Both the position numbers and the translations under genes were made by a program. From Rubrobacter sp. (lineage in GTDB: Bacteria > Actinomycetota > Rubrobacteria > Rubrobacterales > Rubrobacteraceae), in the NCBI GenBank assembly GCA_020253895.1, contig JADDKG010000378.1, positions 1 to 5,676 on the forward strand: a stretch of DNA of 5,676 nucleotides. Reading direction: 5' to 3'. Below the pieces are notes generated by a model, which saw only the letters and a program-made list of their open reading frames with translations, did not search any database and had not been told where the DNA came from. Positions 4,353 through 5,676 of this stretch are shown one piece after another (position 1 is the first letter of the stretch; each line of letters opens with the position of its first letter).

Positions 4353-5676
4353 ATGGAAGAAGGCTTCCGCAAGACAAAGAGAACCGGAAGGGGTGCGGGT
4401 TTCGTTCTCGCGCTGTGCGCGCTGGTTTCCATCGCGGTGGCGGCAGATCACTGGGCCAACAGGGGGGAGGTCTACGGAGGCATACGGGTGGGGGAGGTGT
4501 CCCTCGGGGGCAAGACGCCCGGGGAGGCCCGCGAGGCGCTCGCAGCGCGCGTCTCGGAGCTGGAAGAGATACGGCTCGTCGGGGATTCCCGGAAGCTTCC
4601 TGTTTCCACCGGGGCCTTCGTCGAAGGCTACGACATCTCCGCCACCGTGGAGCGGGCATACGCGGTAGGCCGGAGCGGGAGCATCCTCCGGCAGCTACGA
4701 GACAGGGTACGGGCGGCTGCCGGGATGCGGCTCGACCCCGTGGTCTTTGTGGACGAAAAGAAGCTCGAGGACCGGCTGATGGGCCTTGCAGAAAAACTGA
4801 ACAGAAAGCCCCGGGAGGGCGCGGTAAGCGTCAGGAACGGCAAGGTGAGGGTGACGACCGCGCGCGCCGGCTACCGCCTGAACGTGAGGGAGACCGCCGA
4901 GAACCTCGAGAGAGCGGCAAGGAGGATGAGCGGCACGGCGCGGCTGTCCGGCGGGCAGCTGAAGCCCGAGATCTCCACCTCAGAAGCCCGGCGCGCCGCA
5001 CGCCGGGTACGGGAGGCCATAGACGGAGGCATCGCGCTCAGGCACGGGGGCAGGAGCTGGACCCTCTCCCGGGCCTCGCTGGGCAGGGCGATAGAGATCT
5101 CACCTCGCGGTGGAGCGCTCCGGGTCTCGCTCGACACGGAGGAGCTGCGCGAGGAGCTCGACGCGGTGCTCTCGGGGCTGGAAGTCCAGCCCGAGGACGC
5201 CTCGTTCGTCCTGCGAGGAGACCGGGTACAGGTCGTGCCCGGCGAGCCCGGCAGGAGGGTAAAGACCGGCGAGTTGCTCGACAGCATCTCAAGAAACCTC
5301 TTCCGGGGACAGAGAGAGTACCGGGTGCGGGTGGAGCCCGAGAAGCCGGAGCTTACCACCGCCGAGGCGGAGCGCCTCAAGCCCACCACGGTCCTCGGAG
5401 AATACAAGACGGACTACACGTGGGACACCGACCCCGGCAGACGCGAAAACATGGAGCGGGCCTCGGAGGCCCTCGACGGGACCGCGGTCGCTCCCGGTGA
5501 GATCTTCTCCTACAACGCAATAACCAGCCTTCTGGACTATGAACCCGCCAAGGTGATAGAGCACGGCAGGGTGGCCTACGCGGAAGGCGGAGGCCTCTCA
5601 CAGGTCTCCTCCACCCTGTACATGGCGGCCAACTACGCGGGCCTGGAGATCATCGAGGCCCACCCGCATTACGCGG
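4353..5676 (+). CDS. VanW-family cell-envelope protein, N-terminal 441 residues
   Basis: The frame stays open from ATG 4353 to the right edge, giving 441 residues without a stop. Residues 1-13 are basic, and 14-31 form a hydrophobic signal anchor, so the rest should lie outside the membrane. At 42-63, GGIRVGEVSLGGKTPGEAREAL is of the type that opens peptidoglycan-binding-like modules found ahead of VanW; a charged alpha/beta region, probably two such modules, continues to about 330. The VanW domain starts near 345: LGEYKTDY (348-355), REN at 364-366, PGEIFSYN (381-388), GGGLSQVSSTLY (412-423) and HPHY (437-440). VanW homologues often carry GGG-x-CQ; here the Cys is Ser416. GGAGG at 4344-4348 is 4 nt before the ATG. 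VanW is named for vancomycin-resistance clusters, but its function is unresolved and most homologues, like this one, lie outside them. Family is confident; role in cell-wall maintenance is inferred. Confidence 0.88.
   Translation, partial: MEEGFRKTKRTGRGAGFVLALCALVSIAVAADHWANRGEVYGGIRVGEVSLGGKTPGEAREALAARVSELEEIRLVGDSRKLPVSTGAFVEGYDISATVERAYAVGRSGSILRQLRDRVRAAAGMRLDPVVFVDEKKLEDRLMGLAEKLNRKPREGAVSVRNGKVRVTTARAGYRLNVRETAENLERAARRMSGTARLSGGQLKPEISTSEARRAARRVREAIDGGIALRHGGRSWTLSRASLGRAIEISPRGGALRVSLDTEELREELDAVLSGLEVQPEDASFVLRGDRVQVVPGEPGRRVKTGELLDSISRNLFRGQREYRVRVEPEKPELTTAEAERLKPTTVLGEYKTDYTWDTDPGRRENMERASEALDGTAVAPGEIFSYNAITSLLDYEPAKVIEHGRVAYAEGGGLSQVSSTLYMAANYAGLEIIEAHPHYA

Noticed and set aside
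4307..5500. A 397-residue open frame on the plus strand, very rich in Arg, Gly and Pro.
   Set aside because: It is a shadow of the VanW-family gene in another frame. It lacks domains, while the frame from 4353 has a clear membrane anchor and VanW motifs.
5080..5676. Possible vancomycin-resistance cluster because of the VanW homology.
   Set aside because: No vanH, vanA/B, vanX, vanS or vanR homologue is visible, and VanW-domain proteins are widespread outside resistance clusters.

Overview
The window is high-GC bacterial DNA. Its genes are packed tightly, G/C dominates third codon positions, arginine is mostly CGG/AGG/CGC, and ATA isoleucine codons are surprisingly common. That mix, with the domain architectures seen, suggests a deep-branching actinobacterium such as a Rubrobacter-like organism. 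This is an inference from style; no rRNA or other marker is present.

Region 1 (about 1-3830) looks like a sulfur-handling locus. A TauE/SafE-family anion exporter runs leftward (52-822), followed on the same strand by the first codons of another gene at the window edge. Facing away from it is a rightward trio: a small two-helix membrane protein with a Gly/Met repeat (989-1198), a DUF302 protein (1240-1668) and a 458-residue persulfide dioxygenase/rhodanese fusion of CstB type (1673-3049). The divergent gap between the two arms carries a perfect 16-bp palindrome, ATCACCATATGGTGAT, flanked by -10-like boxes pointing both ways, so one regulator could control both arms. A leftward CcdA/DsbD-like membrane protein (3053-3826) converges on the fusion gene with only 3 bp between stop codons. 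The likely joint role is to oxidise low-molecular-weight persulfides to sulfite and thiosulfate in the cytoplasm, export the oxyanion through the TauE-type protein, and move reducing equivalents across the membrane through the CcdA-like protein. No sulfide:quinone reductase, DsrE/TusA protein or regulator gene lies in the window.

Region 2 (3827-4352) begins with an AT-rich divergent promoter island carrying the 8-mer CTGTATTA twice. It then holds a small membrane-protein gene (3892-4224) whose second half has ambiguous reading frame, and a 128-bp spacer with two strong GC hairpins.

Region 3 (4353-5676) is the first 441 codons of a VanW-family cell-envelope protein that runs off the right edge. 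It has an N-terminal membrane anchor, a long region typical of peptidoglycan-binding-like modules, and then a VanW domain in which the usual Cys of the GGG-x-C-Q motif is Ser.

No CRISPR array, tRNA, rRNA or insertion sequence was seen. The most interesting items are the shared operator of the sulfur divergon, the rearranged cysteines of the CcdA-like protein, the GGMM-repeat membrane peptide and the frame conflict in the 3892 gene.
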